Source of the DNA: Hyphomicrobiales bacterium | GTDB lineage: Bacteria; Pseudomonadota; Alphaproteobacteria; Rhizobiales; Rhizobiaceae | NCBI GenBank assembly: GCA_003963455.1 | Contig: RXJA01000563.1 | Span: 1 to 33,068, forward strand | Reading direction: 5' to 3' | DNA length: 33,068 bases | Shown here: positions 14,858 to 22,482 of the stretch, one piece after another | How the letters are laid out: each line of letters begins with the position of its first letter | Numbering within the stretch: position 1 is the first letter of the stretch | Made by a program: the position numbers and the translations under genes | Notes under the pieces: model-generated | Seen by the model: the letters and a program-made list of their open reading frames with translations, nothing else | Databases searched by the model: none | What the model was told of the DNA's origin: nothing

Positions 14858-15594
14858 CCGCGGTCATCCCCTCCCATGGCCAGACCGCGCTGCTGCGCAC
14901 TTGCCTGATAATGCTTGAGCGTGCCCTGACGCGGGCAGCGCTTCCCGGCACGGCGATTGTCGTCCTGGACAACGGCACCCTCACGCCTTACCGCCCCGCC
15001 GAACTCGGCGTAGCCGATGTGCGGATCGTGCGGTTCGACAGCCGGCATTCCTTCTCGGCCGCCTGCAACCGCGGGGTCCGCGAAATACCCGCCGCGCGCT
15101 ATCTCTTCCTCAACAACGACGTCTTTCTCCATCCCGAGGCGCTGCTGGAAATGCTCGACGTCATGCGCGAGCATCGGGCCGGCATAGCCGGCACCAGGCT
15201 CGTCCTGCCCGACGACACGATCCAGCATTGCGGCGTGAGGTTCGACGGCGGTGAACGCGGCCCCTATCATCAAGACCACGGCCGGCCCAGCGCCATCATC
15301 ACCCGGGCGACGAGCTTTCCGCAGGCGGTGACGGCCGCAGCCATGATGATCGATCATGCCGTCTTCACGGCACTTGACGGCTTCGACGAGGGGTATCCCT
15401 TCGGTTATGAAGATGCAGACCTGTGCCTGCGGGCGCGGCAGCTTGGCGTGCGCATCGCCTGCGCGCAAGGTTGGGATTCCCTGCATCTGGAATCCTTTTC
15501 AGACCGCAGGCCCGATCGCCACCAGGCATCGCGACGACTATTCTTCGAGCGCTGGCGGGACCGCTACGCAATCGATGGGGACGAGAGCCGGTGA
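14848..15594 (+). CDS. Family 2 glycosyltransferase
   Basis: A 248-residue inverting GT-A transferase. It begins LTAVIPSHGQTALLRTCL, the first strand and nucleotide loop, with VVLDNGTL at 38-45. The metal-binding motif is FLNNDVFLHP (Asn-Asn-Asp at 89-91). GGFD-type GFDEGYPFGYEDADLCLRAR follows, with the catalytic-side Glu188-Asp189. This layout resembles rhamnosyl- and galactosyltransferases that extend O-antigen or capsule chains. I start it at the ATG at 14848, inside the end of the preceding gene, with GAGGA ten bases upstream; the same frame is open much further upstream, but there it overlaps the GT-B gene. The next gene starts within its stop codon (GTGA). Confidence 0.87.
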   Translation: MQLTAVIPSHGQTALLRTCLIMLERALTRAALPGTAIVVLDNGTLTPYRPAELGVADVRIVRFDSRHSFSAACNRGVREIPAARYLFLNNDVFLHPEALLEMLDVMREHRAGIAGTRLVLPDDTIQHCGVRFDGGERGPYHQDHGRPSAIITRATSFPQAVTAAAMMIDHAVFTALDGFDEGYPFGYEDADLCLRARQLGVRIACAQGWDSLHLESFSDRRPDRHQASRRLFFERWRDRYAIDGDESR

Positions 15595-16499
15595 CGCGCG
15601 AACACGCAATATCGCTGATCGTTCATACGCGGGATTCAGAAGCCACCTTGCCACGCCTGCTGGACAGCACGCGGTGGGCGGCCGAGCGTATCGTCATCGA
15701 CATGCAAAGCAGCGACAGGACGGTTGAGATCGCCAGCGCCGCCGGCTGCCGGGTGATGTTCACGGCGGTCGCCGATGCCGTCGATGCGATCCGCAATCAA
15801 TACCTTGCCGAGGCCAGCCATGAATGGATCCTGGTGCTCGATTCCGACGAGTACCTCGCGGCCGACGCGCATGAAGCGCTGCAGCGCCTGGTGCGCGAGC
15901 ACGGCGCGAACGCCGACGCCTTCGCCCTGCCGCGCTTCAATTCGATCGCCGGCCATATCATGCGGGGGTCCGGGTTTTATCCCGACCATCAGGTGCGCTT
16001 CTTTCGCAAGGGAACCGTCGCGTGGCAGCCCGGCCATCATCGCCTGGCCAAGGTGTTGACGGGCCGCCCGCGGCTTCACCAGTTGGAGCCGCCTCATTGC
16101 GTGCATATCCACCATGAAAACTATACCGACATCGCCTCGTTCATCGCCAGGCAAATGCGCTACGCGCTCACCGACGACTACGATCCCGATCCGGAGAAGT
16201 TCGACTTCGGCGCCTACCTGTCCGAAGCGCATGCCGAATTCGCCAGGCGGCACGAACCCTCGCAGGACGGTGAGCTTTCGACCGCCGTGGCGACCGTCCT
16301 CGCGTGGGATCGCATCATGCGCGGGCTGATCCATTGGGAACGGCTTGGCCGCCAGCAGTCGCTCAACGCCGCCTTCTCGCTGCCAGTCTCGATCGCGGCA
16401 GCGCCCGGCAAGCGCTCGCGTCCGGGGACGCCCCTGCGCAATCTTCCGCGCGAGATCGGCCGATGGATTCGCAGGGAGGTGCTAGGGCGGCGAAACTGA
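15591..16499 (+). CDS. Family 2 glycosyltransferase, WaaE/KdtX-like
   Basis: A 302-residue transferase of the GT2 group that includes lipooligosaccharide core enzymes such as WaaE/KdtX. It reads ISLIVHTRDSEATLPRLLDS, then RIVIDMQSSDRTVEIASAAG (equivalent to the VDSGSTDGT loop, with changes), and WILVLDSDEYLAADA with the metal motif Asp84-Ser-Asp86-Glu87. A later His-rich stretch (PPHCVHIHHENYTDIASF) is also seen in this group. The start is the GTG at 15591, which overlaps the previous stop (GTGA) and has GAGAG upstream; the frame extends further back only through another gene. It is last in the four-gene operon. A role in building a core-like oligosaccharide is inferred. Confidence 0.82.
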   Translation: MTREHAISLIVHTRDSEATLPRLLDSTRWAAERIVIDMQSSDRTVEIASAAGCRVMFTAVADAVDAIRNQYLAEASHEWILVLDSDEYLAADAHEALQRLVREHGANADAFALPRFNSIAGHIMRGSGFYPDHQVRFFRKGTVAWQPGHHRLAKVLTGRPRLHQLEPPHCVHIHHENYTDIASFIARQMRYALTDDYDPDPEKFDFGAYLSEAHAEFARRHEPSQDGELSTAVATVLAWDRIMRGLIHWERLGRQQSLNAAFSLPVSIAAAPGKRSRPGTPLRNLPREIGRWIRREVLGRRN

Positions 16500-16650
16500 C
16501 CATCTGGACGTTCTCGTCGAACGCGGTTTCAGGCGATACATTCGCAGCAAGGCGCCAACCGCCTGTAAATTCACTATGTTTTCTGTCGAACGCTGGCGCC
16601 TTTCGGCTCGCTCATGGTAAAGGTCAGGTCGTGGATCGGGGGATCACGCA
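16500..16650 (+). promoter_or_regulatory. Spacer between the glycosyltransferase and ynb-type operons
   Basis: These 151 bases are less GC-rich than their flanks and contain the nonamer GTCGAACGC twice (16516-16524 and 16585-16593), each preceded by TTCT. The second copy is downstream of an AT-rich patch (TGTAAATTCACTATGTTTTC). A promoter for the lipid operon probably lies here, but no box can be called firmly. I see no T-tailed terminator, so read-through from the glycosyltransferases is possible. Confidence 0.35.
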
Positions 16651-17259
16651 ATGCCGACGCTCTACGCGCTGAAGCCGGCCTTCCAGGACAGGCTGCGGCC
16701 GCTGGTCGGCCGGCTGGCCGCAAATGGCGTGACAGCCAACGGCGTAACGATCCTTGCAGCCCTGCTGTCCGTCGCGGCTGGGACGGCCGTCGCGGCCCTG
16801 CCCGGTTGGCGCGCGCCGCTCCTTCTCATTCCCCTGGTACTGTTCGCACGCATGGCGCTCAACGCCATGGACGGCATGCTGGCGCGGGAACATGGCCAGG
16901 CCTCGACGCTCGGCATGTATCTCAACGAGATCTGCGATGTCGTCTCGGATCTGGCGCTGATCCTGCCGTTTGCCGTCTTTCCGCAATTCGGCGCCTGGGG
17001 CGTCGTGGCCTTCGCCATCACCGCGATGCTTACCGAGTTCTCCGGCGTGCTCGGCATCGCCGCAGGCAGCGGGCGAAACTACGCCGGACCGTTCGGCAAG
17101 AGCGACAGGGCACTGGCGCTGGGCGTGGTCGCGGTGCTGTGCGCGGCCGGGCTCTGGCCGGCGGCGATCGCGCCCTTTGTGTTTCCAGTCATGGCTACGC
17201 TTTCGCTGCTGACCGCCATAAACAGGATACGCGCCGGTCTTACTGGCAACACCGGCTAA
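16651..17259 (+). CDS. ynbA: YnbA-like CDP-alcohol phosphatidyltransferase family membrane protein
   Basis: A 202-residue inner-membrane enzyme of the CDP-alcohol phosphatidyltransferase family, which moves a phosphatidyl-type group from a CDP-activated lipid to an alcohol. The signature is at about residues 70-99: NAMDGMLAR, eight residues, GMYLNEICDVVSD. Compared with the canonical D-xx-DG-xx-AR-x8-G-xxx-D-xxx-D, the first and third Asp are Asn. As I recall it, E. coli YnbA has the same substitutions and also shares RMALNA-DGMLARE, YAGPFGKSDRAL and TAINR, so this looks like an orthologue rather than a decayed gene. About six membrane helices are expected. The start has GGGGGA upstream. It is first in a six-gene operon. 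Its substrates are unknown. Confidence 0.88.
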   Translation: MPTLYALKPAFQDRLRPLVGRLAANGVTANGVTILAALLSVAAGTAVAALPGWRAPLLLIPLVLFARMALNAMDGMLAREHGQASTLGMYLNEICDVVSDLALILPFAVFPQFGAWGVVAFAITAMLTEFSGVLGIAAGSGRNYAGPFGKSDRALALGVVAVLCAAGLWPAAIAPFVFPVMATLSLLTAINRIRAGLTGNTG

Positions 17260-17295
17260 GCATCGAGGTTAGCGATGCCGTCGGAGGGGAGCAGC

Positions 17296-19086
17296 ATGCG
17301 TCACGAACAGATCGCCACCGCGCCGGCGCAAGACCTTGCGCGGCAAGCGCAGGAACGCGTCTTCCACAGCCATGACGGCACGGACATCTTCTACCGCTTC
17401 TGGCCCGCCGTATCGGCCAAGGCAAAGGGCGCGGTCGTACTCTTCCATCGCGGCCACGAACATGGCGGCCGCATGGCGCACCTCGTCGATGAATTGGGGA
17501 TGCCGGACTACGCCTTCTATGCCTGGGATGCGCGCGGCAACGGACGCTCGGGCGGCGAACGCGGCTATGCACCCTCGTTCTCCGCGCTGGTACGAGACAT
17601 CGACTGCCTCATGCGCGAGATTGCGGGCAAAGACGGCTTCGCCGAGCAGGACATCGCACTGATCGCGCAGTCCTTCGGGGCGGTGCTTGCGGCGGCCTGG
17701 GTGCACGACTATGCGCCGAAATTGCGCGCCATGGTGCTCGCCTCGCCCGCCTTCTCGGTCAAGCTCTATGTCCCTTTCGCCAAGGAAGGCATAGCGCTGT
17801 GGCAGAAGATCAAGGGGCGCTTCTTCGTCAACTCCTACGTCAAGGCAAAGCTGCTGACCCACGACGCGGTGCGCATCGCTTCCTTCGAGAGCGATCCGCT
17901 GATCACGAGGCCGATCGCCTCGAACATCCTGGTCGAACTCTACCAGCACGCGGCGCGCATCGTGGCCGACGCCCGAGCCATCACCGTGCCGACACAGCTC
18001 CTGCTGTCGGGCAGCGACTGGGTGGTGCGGCATGGGCCGCAGCACGAATTCTTCGTCAACCTCGGCAGCCGCATCAAGGAGCGCCACGTACTGCCTGGCT
18101 TCTACCATGACACGCTTGGCGAACGCGATCGCGCCAAGGCGATCGATCTGATCCGCCCCTTCCTCGAGGGACAATTCGAGACGCCGGCTCCTCGCGCCGA
18201 TCTTACGCAAGCGGATGTCGCCGGCTACACGCGCGACGAGGCCGATAGGCTCGCCTCGCCGCTCGATCTTCTGTCGCCCAAGGGTCTCTATTGGGCGGCG
18301 AGCCGAGCCTTCATCCGCATCGGCAGCTGGTTCTCGCAAGGCATGAAGGTCGGTGTCGGCACCGGCTTCGATTCCGGATCGACGCTGGACTATATCTATG
18401 AGAACGAGGCGCGAGGGTTCGGACCTATCGGCCGCATGGTCGACAGGACTTTTCTCGATGCCATCGGCTGGCGCGGCATCCGCCAGCGCAAGCTCAACAT
18501 CGAGGAACTGGTCGGCTCGGCGCTGGCCACGCTCAAGGCTGCTGGACGGTCAGGTCATATCGTCGACATCGCCGCCGGACACGGCCGCTATGTGCTCGAT
18601 GCGATAGGCAAGAGCCCGGAGCAACCCTCCAGCGTGCGCCTGCAGGACTATTCCGAGCTCAACGTCGAGCTTGGCCGCGAACTGATCGCCCAGCGCGGGC
18701 TGCAGGCAAGCGTCTCGTTCCACCGCGCCGACGCTTTCGATGGCGACGGGCTAGCCGCGCAAAATCCCGCGCCGGACCTCGCCATCGTCTCCGGGCTTTA
18801 CGAGCTCTTTTCCGACAATGCGCTGATAGCGCGCTCGCTCGGCGGCCTTGCCCGGGCCATGCAGCCGGGCAGCCTGCTGATCTACACAAACCAGCCCTGG
18901 CACCCGCAGCTCGAAATGATCGCGCGCAGCCTGACCTCGCACCGCGGCGGCCAGGCCTGGGTGATGCGGCGGCGCACGCAGGGCGAGATGGACCAGCTGG
19001 TCGAGGCGGCCGGTTTCGAGAAGCTCGACCAGCGCATCGACCAGTGGGGCATTTTCACCGTCTCGCTGGCAAGGCGTCTTCTTTAG
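17296..19086 (+). CDS. ynbC: YnbC-like alpha/beta-hydrolase and SAM methyltransferase fusion
   Basis: A 596-residue fusion, close to the length of E. coli YnbC. Residues 20-295 are a monoacylglycerol-lipase-like alpha/beta hydrolase: FHRGHEHGGRM oxyanion loop, YAWDARGNGRSGGERGY, nucleophile elbow AQSFG with Ser126 (Ala in place of the usual first Gly), Asp241 in SGSDWVV and His271 in PGFYHD. Residues 390-596 are a class I methyltransferase with motif I HIVDIAAGHGRYVLDAI (Asp424) and LQDYSELNVELG. The enzyme could trim an acyl chain and methylate a head group. I start at the ATG at 17296, which follows GGAGGGGAG; an in-frame ATG seven codons earlier would include that site. It follows ynbA by 36 bases. 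Confidence 0.9.
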   Translation: MRHEQIATAPAQDLARQAQERVFHSHDGTDIFYRFWPAVSAKAKGAVVLFHRGHEHGGRMAHLVDELGMPDYAFYAWDARGNGRSGGERGYAPSFSALVRDIDCLMREIAGKDGFAEQDIALIAQSFGAVLAAAWVHDYAPKLRAMVLASPAFSVKLYVPFAKEGIALWQKIKGRFFVNSYVKAKLLTHDAVRIASFESDPLITRPIASNILVELYQHAARIVADARAITVPTQLLLSGSDWVVRHGPQHEFFVNLGSRIKERHVLPGFYHDTLGERDRAKAIDLIRPFLEGQFETPAPRADLTQADVAGYTRDEADRLASPLDLLSPKGLYWAASRAFIRIGSWFSQGMKVGVGTGFDSGSTLDYIYENEARGFGPIGRMVDRTFLDAIGWRGIRQRKLNIEELVGSALATLKAAGRSGHIVDIAAGHGRYVLDAIGKSPEQPSSVRLQDYSELNVELGRELIAQRGLQASVSFHRADAFDGDGLAAQNPAPDLAIVSGLYELFSDNALIARSLGGLARAMQPGSLLIYTNQPWHPQLEMIARSLTSHRGGQAWVMRRRTQGEMDQLVEAAGFEKLDQRIDQWGIFTVSLARRLL

Positions 19087-19098
19087 GAACGTCCACGC

Positions 19099-20427
19099 AT
19101 GCCAGCCCGTGCCGAGTCCCCGCGCCTCCCAGCCGACGAGCCCTATCGCCGCGTCGTCCTCGGGGCGGCGCTGTGGCTCGCCTTCCTGGCGCCGTTCTTC
19201 TATTCGACCTACGGTTTCGCCAATTGGCTGGCGTCGACCCGCGAGCATGTCGGCAGCATCGTGTTCGCCTGGGAGCGCCGTGTTCCCTTCATCGCCTGGA
19301 CGATCGTGCCTTACTGGTCGATCAACCTGTTCTATGGCCTGTCGCTCCTTCTCAACGACAGCCGGCAGGGCGTCGTGCGGCTTGCCTGCCGTTATCTCAC
19401 CGCGCAGGTCATCGCGGTCGCCTGCTTCATCCTGTTTCCGCTGACGGCCACCTTCGTGCGGCCGGCGACGAGCGGCCTGCCTGGTTTCCTGTTTGGCGTT
19501 CTTGGCGGCTTCGACAAGCCGTTCAACCAGGCGCCGTCGCTGCACATCGCGCTCCTGGTCATTATCTGGGACCACTGGCGCCAGCGCCTCGGCGGAATGC
19601 TCCTGCCGCTTTGGCACGGCTGGTGCTTCCTGATCGGCGCCTCGGTGCTGACCACCTTGCAGCACCATTTCATCGACATCCCGACCGGCGCGCTGCTCGG
19701 GTTTTTTGCCCTGTGGCTGTTTCCAGCCAGGGGCGAGTTGCCTTTTTCCGACTTCCGGCCGACTGAAGACGCCAAGGCAAGGCGACTTGCGCTGTATTAT
19801 GCGATGGGCGCCGCGCTCGCGCTCGCTGGCGCCGCCATCGGGGCCTTCTTCTCCGTGCTCTCGCTTGCGCTTTTGTGGCCGGCGCTGGCGCTGACCATCG
19901 TCGCCTTCGCCTATGCCGGGGCCGGCGCCAAGGTGTTCCAGAAGGCGGCGGACGGCCATGTGCCGTTGGCAAGCCGCATCCTGCTCTGGCCCTACCGGCT
20001 CGGCGCCAGGGTCAATGTATGGGCATGGACGCGCATGCTGCCGCCAGCCGTGCCGATTTCCGACGGCGTCTTCCTCGGACGTTTTCCCGACGCCGCCGAA
20101 GCCGATCGCTTCGGCACGGTGATCGACCTCGCCGCAGAGATGGAGCGGCCGCGCGACGCGTCAGGCCGCTGGGAAAGCTTCGGCATGCTCGACCTTCTGC
20201 CGCCACCGGCGGATGTGCTCGGCCGGGCGGTGGCGGGCATCGAGCCGGCGCGCCGGCAAGGGACGGTGCTGGTCTGCTGCGCGCTCGGCTTCCAGCGCAG
20301 CGCCACGGTCGTCGCCCGCTGGCTGGTCGCCAGCGGCCGTTCGCACACGCCGGCGCAGGCGCGCAAGCAGCTCGAGGCATCCGGCAGGCCGGTGCATCTT
20401 GAGATCGGGGTGGACGAGCCGGCATGA
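19099..20427 (+). CDS. ynbD: YnbD-like PAP2-superfamily / dual-specificity phosphatase fusion
   Basis: A 442-residue membrane protein with two phosphatase domains. The N-terminal part has several membrane helices with PAP2-type motifs: APSLHIA with His149, and LQHHFIDIPTG with His189 and Asp193, as in the HxxxD of lipid phosphate phosphatases. Further helices span 230-275. The C-terminal cytoplasmic domain (about 318-442) is a dual-specificity-type phosphatase: DGVFLGRFPDA, then VCCALGFQRSATVVARW with Cys394 and Arg400 forming CX5R. This is the composition of E. coli YnbD. It would remove phosphate from lipid intermediates, perhaps a phosphatidylglycerophosphate-like product. The ribosome binding site AGGAAC overlaps the upstream stop; the next gene overlaps by four bases. 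Confidence 0.88.
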   Translation: MPARAESPRLPADEPYRRVVLGAALWLAFLAPFFYSTYGFANWLASTREHVGSIVFAWERRVPFIAWTIVPYWSINLFYGLSLLLNDSRQGVVRLACRYLTAQVIAVACFILFPLTATFVRPATSGLPGFLFGVLGGFDKPFNQAPSLHIALLVIIWDHWRQRLGGMLLPLWHGWCFLIGASVLTTLQHHFIDIPTGALLGFFALWLFPARGELPFSDFRPTEDAKARRLALYYAMGAALALAGAAIGAFFSVLSLALLWPALALTIVAFAYAGAGAKVFQKAADGHVPLASRILLWPYRLGARVNVWAWTRMLPPAVPISDGVFLGRFPDAAEADRFGTVIDLAAEMERPRDASGRWESFGMLDLLPPPADVLGRAVAGIEPARRQGTVLVCCALGFQRSATVVARWLVASGRSHTPAQARKQLEASGRPVHLEIGVDEPA

Positions 20428-20867
20428 CGGATGACGCCTATCAGCAACGGGCATCGGGCTTTGCGGCCATGTTGATGAGGCAGGCTACTTGGCCGGCCGC
20501 CGTCGTGCTGCTGTGCGAAGGCTTCGCGCCGCTGGTCGCCTCGGCGCTCGGAGCGTTCCAGGCGCCACTCGGGGTGCTCGCGCTTATGGCCTCGGCGGCA
20601 GGCGGCGTCGCTGCGCTTGGGCTTTCCGCGCTCCTCGTCTTCGATGCGCTGCTCTTCCGGCTCATGGCCACCTATGAGAACAAAACCAGGGGCGGCGCCG
20701 CGGTCGACGACATGCTGGCGCGCATGCGGCTGAAGCCGGCCACGCCAAACCCGCGCCCGCTCGATGAACGCATGGCCGGAACCCGGCGCCTTCTCAACCG
20801 GCAGCGCGCCGCCCTCGCCTTCTTTGCCATTGCGCTCCTCGCCGCCGGGTTCTGGATGCCCAGATGA
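20424..20867 (+). CDS. Small membrane protein of the lipid operon, function unknown
   Basis: A 147-residue protein I do not recognise. It has hydrophobic segments at about 22-45 and 48-78, a basic and polar middle (ENKTRGGAAVDDMLARMRLK...LDERMAGTRRLLNRQRAAL), and a last hydrophobic helix at about 126-145 ending WMPR. Three membrane helices are likely. It overlaps both neighbours by four bases (ATGA on each side), so translation is coupled to the phosphatase and the acyltransferase. That makes it a genuine gene and a likely partner or scaffold in the lipid pathway. I know of no E. coli ynb counterpart. Its function is not inferable from sequence. Confidence 0.75.
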   Translation: MTDDAYQQRASGFAAMLMRQATWPAAVVLLCEGFAPLVASALGAFQAPLGVLALMASAAGGVAALGLSALLVFDALLFRLMATYENKTRGGAAVDDMLARMRLKPATPNPRPLDERMAGTRRLLNRQRAALAFFAIALLAAGFWMPR

Positions 20868-21523
20868 GCAAGCTTTCGCTGCGCACCTTCACTCTGCTGC
20901 AGACGGCGACCTCCGTCGGCCTTTCGGCAATAGCCTGGGTGGTCACCGGCGTCCGGCCGATCTGGAGCGGCAGCCAGCCGTCGGACCGGCAGCGCATCTA
21001 TTTCGCCAACCACACCAGCCATGGCGATTTCATCCTTCTGTCGGCCTGCCTCAGCGAGACGGAGCGGGCCAAGACGCACGCCATCGCCGCGGCCGAATAT
21101 TGGGGCAAGTCGCGGCTGCGCCGCTTCATCGCGCAGGACATGCTGTCTTCCGTGCTGATCAACCGGCAATGGACGAGCGAGGCGGAGCATCCGATCTCGA
21201 TCATGCTTTCCGTGCTCGACCAGGGTCATTCGCTGATCATCTTCCCGGAAGGCACCCGCAACACCAGCGACGAGCTGCTGCCCTTTCGCTCCGGCCTCTA
21301 CAATCTGTCTATGGCGCGCCCGGAAGTCGAGCTCATCCCTTGCTGGATCGAGAACATGTCGCGCGTGCTGCCCAAGGGCCAGTTCCTGCCGGTGCCCCTG
21401 CTTTGCCGCGTCGTCTTCGGCGCCCCGGTCGCCGTGGCGCCGGGCGAAGAGCGGCGCGCCTTCCTCCAGCGCGCCCGCGCCGAGCTTCTGGCCCTCAATC
21501 CGCGTCCCGACCGAGACGATTGA
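20864..21523 (+). CDS. PlsC-type 1-acyl-glycerol-3-phosphate acyltransferase family protein
   Basis: A 219-residue acyltransferase of the PlsC/LPLAT family. Block I is ANHTSHGDFILLSA, the HX4D motif with the catalytic His and Asp at about residues 49-54. Block III is IIFPEGTRN (about 125-133), which binds the glycerol phosphate. A single hydrophobic segment near the N-terminus (TATSVGLSAIAWVVTG) anchors it to the inner membrane. The length is normal. It would add an acyl chain to a lyso-phospholipid-like intermediate, giving the operon its own acyl-transfer step beside the housekeeping PlsC expected elsewhere. It overlaps the upstream gene by four bases and the downstream one by one base (TGATG). 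Confidence 0.9.
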   Translation: MSKLSLRTFTLLQTATSVGLSAIAWVVTGVRPIWSGSQPSDRQRIYFANHTSHGDFILLSACLSETERAKTHAIAAAEYWGKSRLRRFIAQDMLSSVLINRQWTSEAEHPISIMLSVLDQGHSLIIFPEGTRNTSDELLPFRSGLYNLSMARPEVELIPCWIENMSRVLPKGQFLPVPLLCRVVFGAPVAVAPGEERRAFLQRARAELLALNPRPDRDD

Positions 21524-22458
21524 TGCGCCACGAAATCAGCATTCTCATCGTTGGCCTTTTCGTGGTGCTGAGCACCGCCAGCGTCACCGCCGCCGTCCTT
21601 TCGGCGCGCGCGCCGAAGCCGCTCAGTTCGACGCTGGTCAACCTCACGCAGCGCATCAACGCCTGGTGGGTGATGGTGGCGCTGATGACGGTCGCCTTCT
21701 TCTTCGGCCGCTATGGCATGACCATCCTGTTCGCGCTGATCTCGTTCGCGGCGCTGCGCGAGTTCGTGACGCTGACGCACAGCCAGCGCAGCGACCACTG
21801 GGTGCTGCTCGGCATGTTCGGCATCGTCATTCCGTTCCAGTACTGGCTGGTGTGGACGGCCTGGTACGGCCTCTTCGTCATCTTCATTCCGGTCTACTGC
21901 TTCCTGCTGATGCCGGCGATCACGGCGCTGCATGGCGATACCGAACGTTTCCTGGAACGCATCTCGGCGCAGCAATGGGCGATCATGATTTCCGTCTATT
22001 GCGTCAGCCACGTCCCTGCCCTGCTCTCGCTCAACGTGCCCGGCTTCGAAGGCCGCAACCTTCTGCTCATCGCCTTCCTGATCATCGTCGTGCAGGGCAG
22101 CGATGTGCTGCAGTACATTTTCGGCAAGCTGTTCGGAAAGCACCGGTTCTCGCCGAACGTTTCGCCGTCAAAGACCTGGGAAGGCCTGATCGGCGGGCTG
22201 GTGTCGTCGAGCCTGCTCGGCGCGCTGCTTTCCTTCATCACGCCCTTCTCGCCATTGCAGGCGGCGGCCGTGGCCTTCATCGCCTGCACGATGGGCTTCC
22301 TCGGCGGCCTCGTCGCCTCGGCGATCAAGCGCGACCAGGGCGTCAAGGACTGGGGCCACCTGATCGAGGGTCATGGCGGCATGCTCGACCGCACCGACAG
22401 CCTGGTCTTCGCCGCGCCGATCTTCTTCCATATCGTGCGCTATTTCTGGACCGTTTGA
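21523..22458 (+). CDS. ynbB: YnbB-like phosphatidate cytidylyltransferase (CdsA family)
   Basis: A 311-residue, multi-helix inner-membrane protein of the CdsA family, which makes CDP-diacylglycerol from CTP and phosphatidate. The C-terminal family signature is complete: SAIKRDQGVKDWGHLIEGHG followed by GMLDRTDS, at about residues 266-293, including the KR, KD, HGG and DR-x-D residues. VQGSDVLQYIFGKLFGKHRF and SPSKTWEGLIGG upstream are the other conserved loops. It starts in the stop of the acyltransferase gene (TGATG) and ends the operon. In this setting it would feed a CDP-activated lipid to the YnbA-like enzyme. It is probably a paralogue of an essential cdsA elsewhere. Confidence 0.92.
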   Translation: MRHEISILIVGLFVVLSTASVTAAVLSARAPKPLSSTLVNLTQRINAWWVMVALMTVAFFFGRYGMTILFALISFAALREFVTLTHSQRSDHWVLLGMFGIVIPFQYWLVWTAWYGLFVIFIPVYCFLLMPAITALHGDTERFLERISAQQWAIMISVYCVSHVPALLSLNVPGFEGRNLLLIAFLIIVVQGSDVLQYIFGKLFGKHRFSPNVSPSKTWEGLIGGLVSSSLLGALLSFITPFSPLQAAAVAFIACTMGFLGGLVASAIKRDQGVKDWGHLIEGHGGMLDRTDSLVFAAPIFFHIVRYFWTV

Positions 22459-22482
22459 GCCAGGATAGCCTGACACGCGAAA

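Noticed and set aside
20764..22458. 564-codon frame joining the acyltransferase and cytidylyltransferase region
   Set aside because: The upstream part is an out-of-frame shadow of the PlsC-type gene. The real CdsA-type gene starts at the TGATG junction at 21523.
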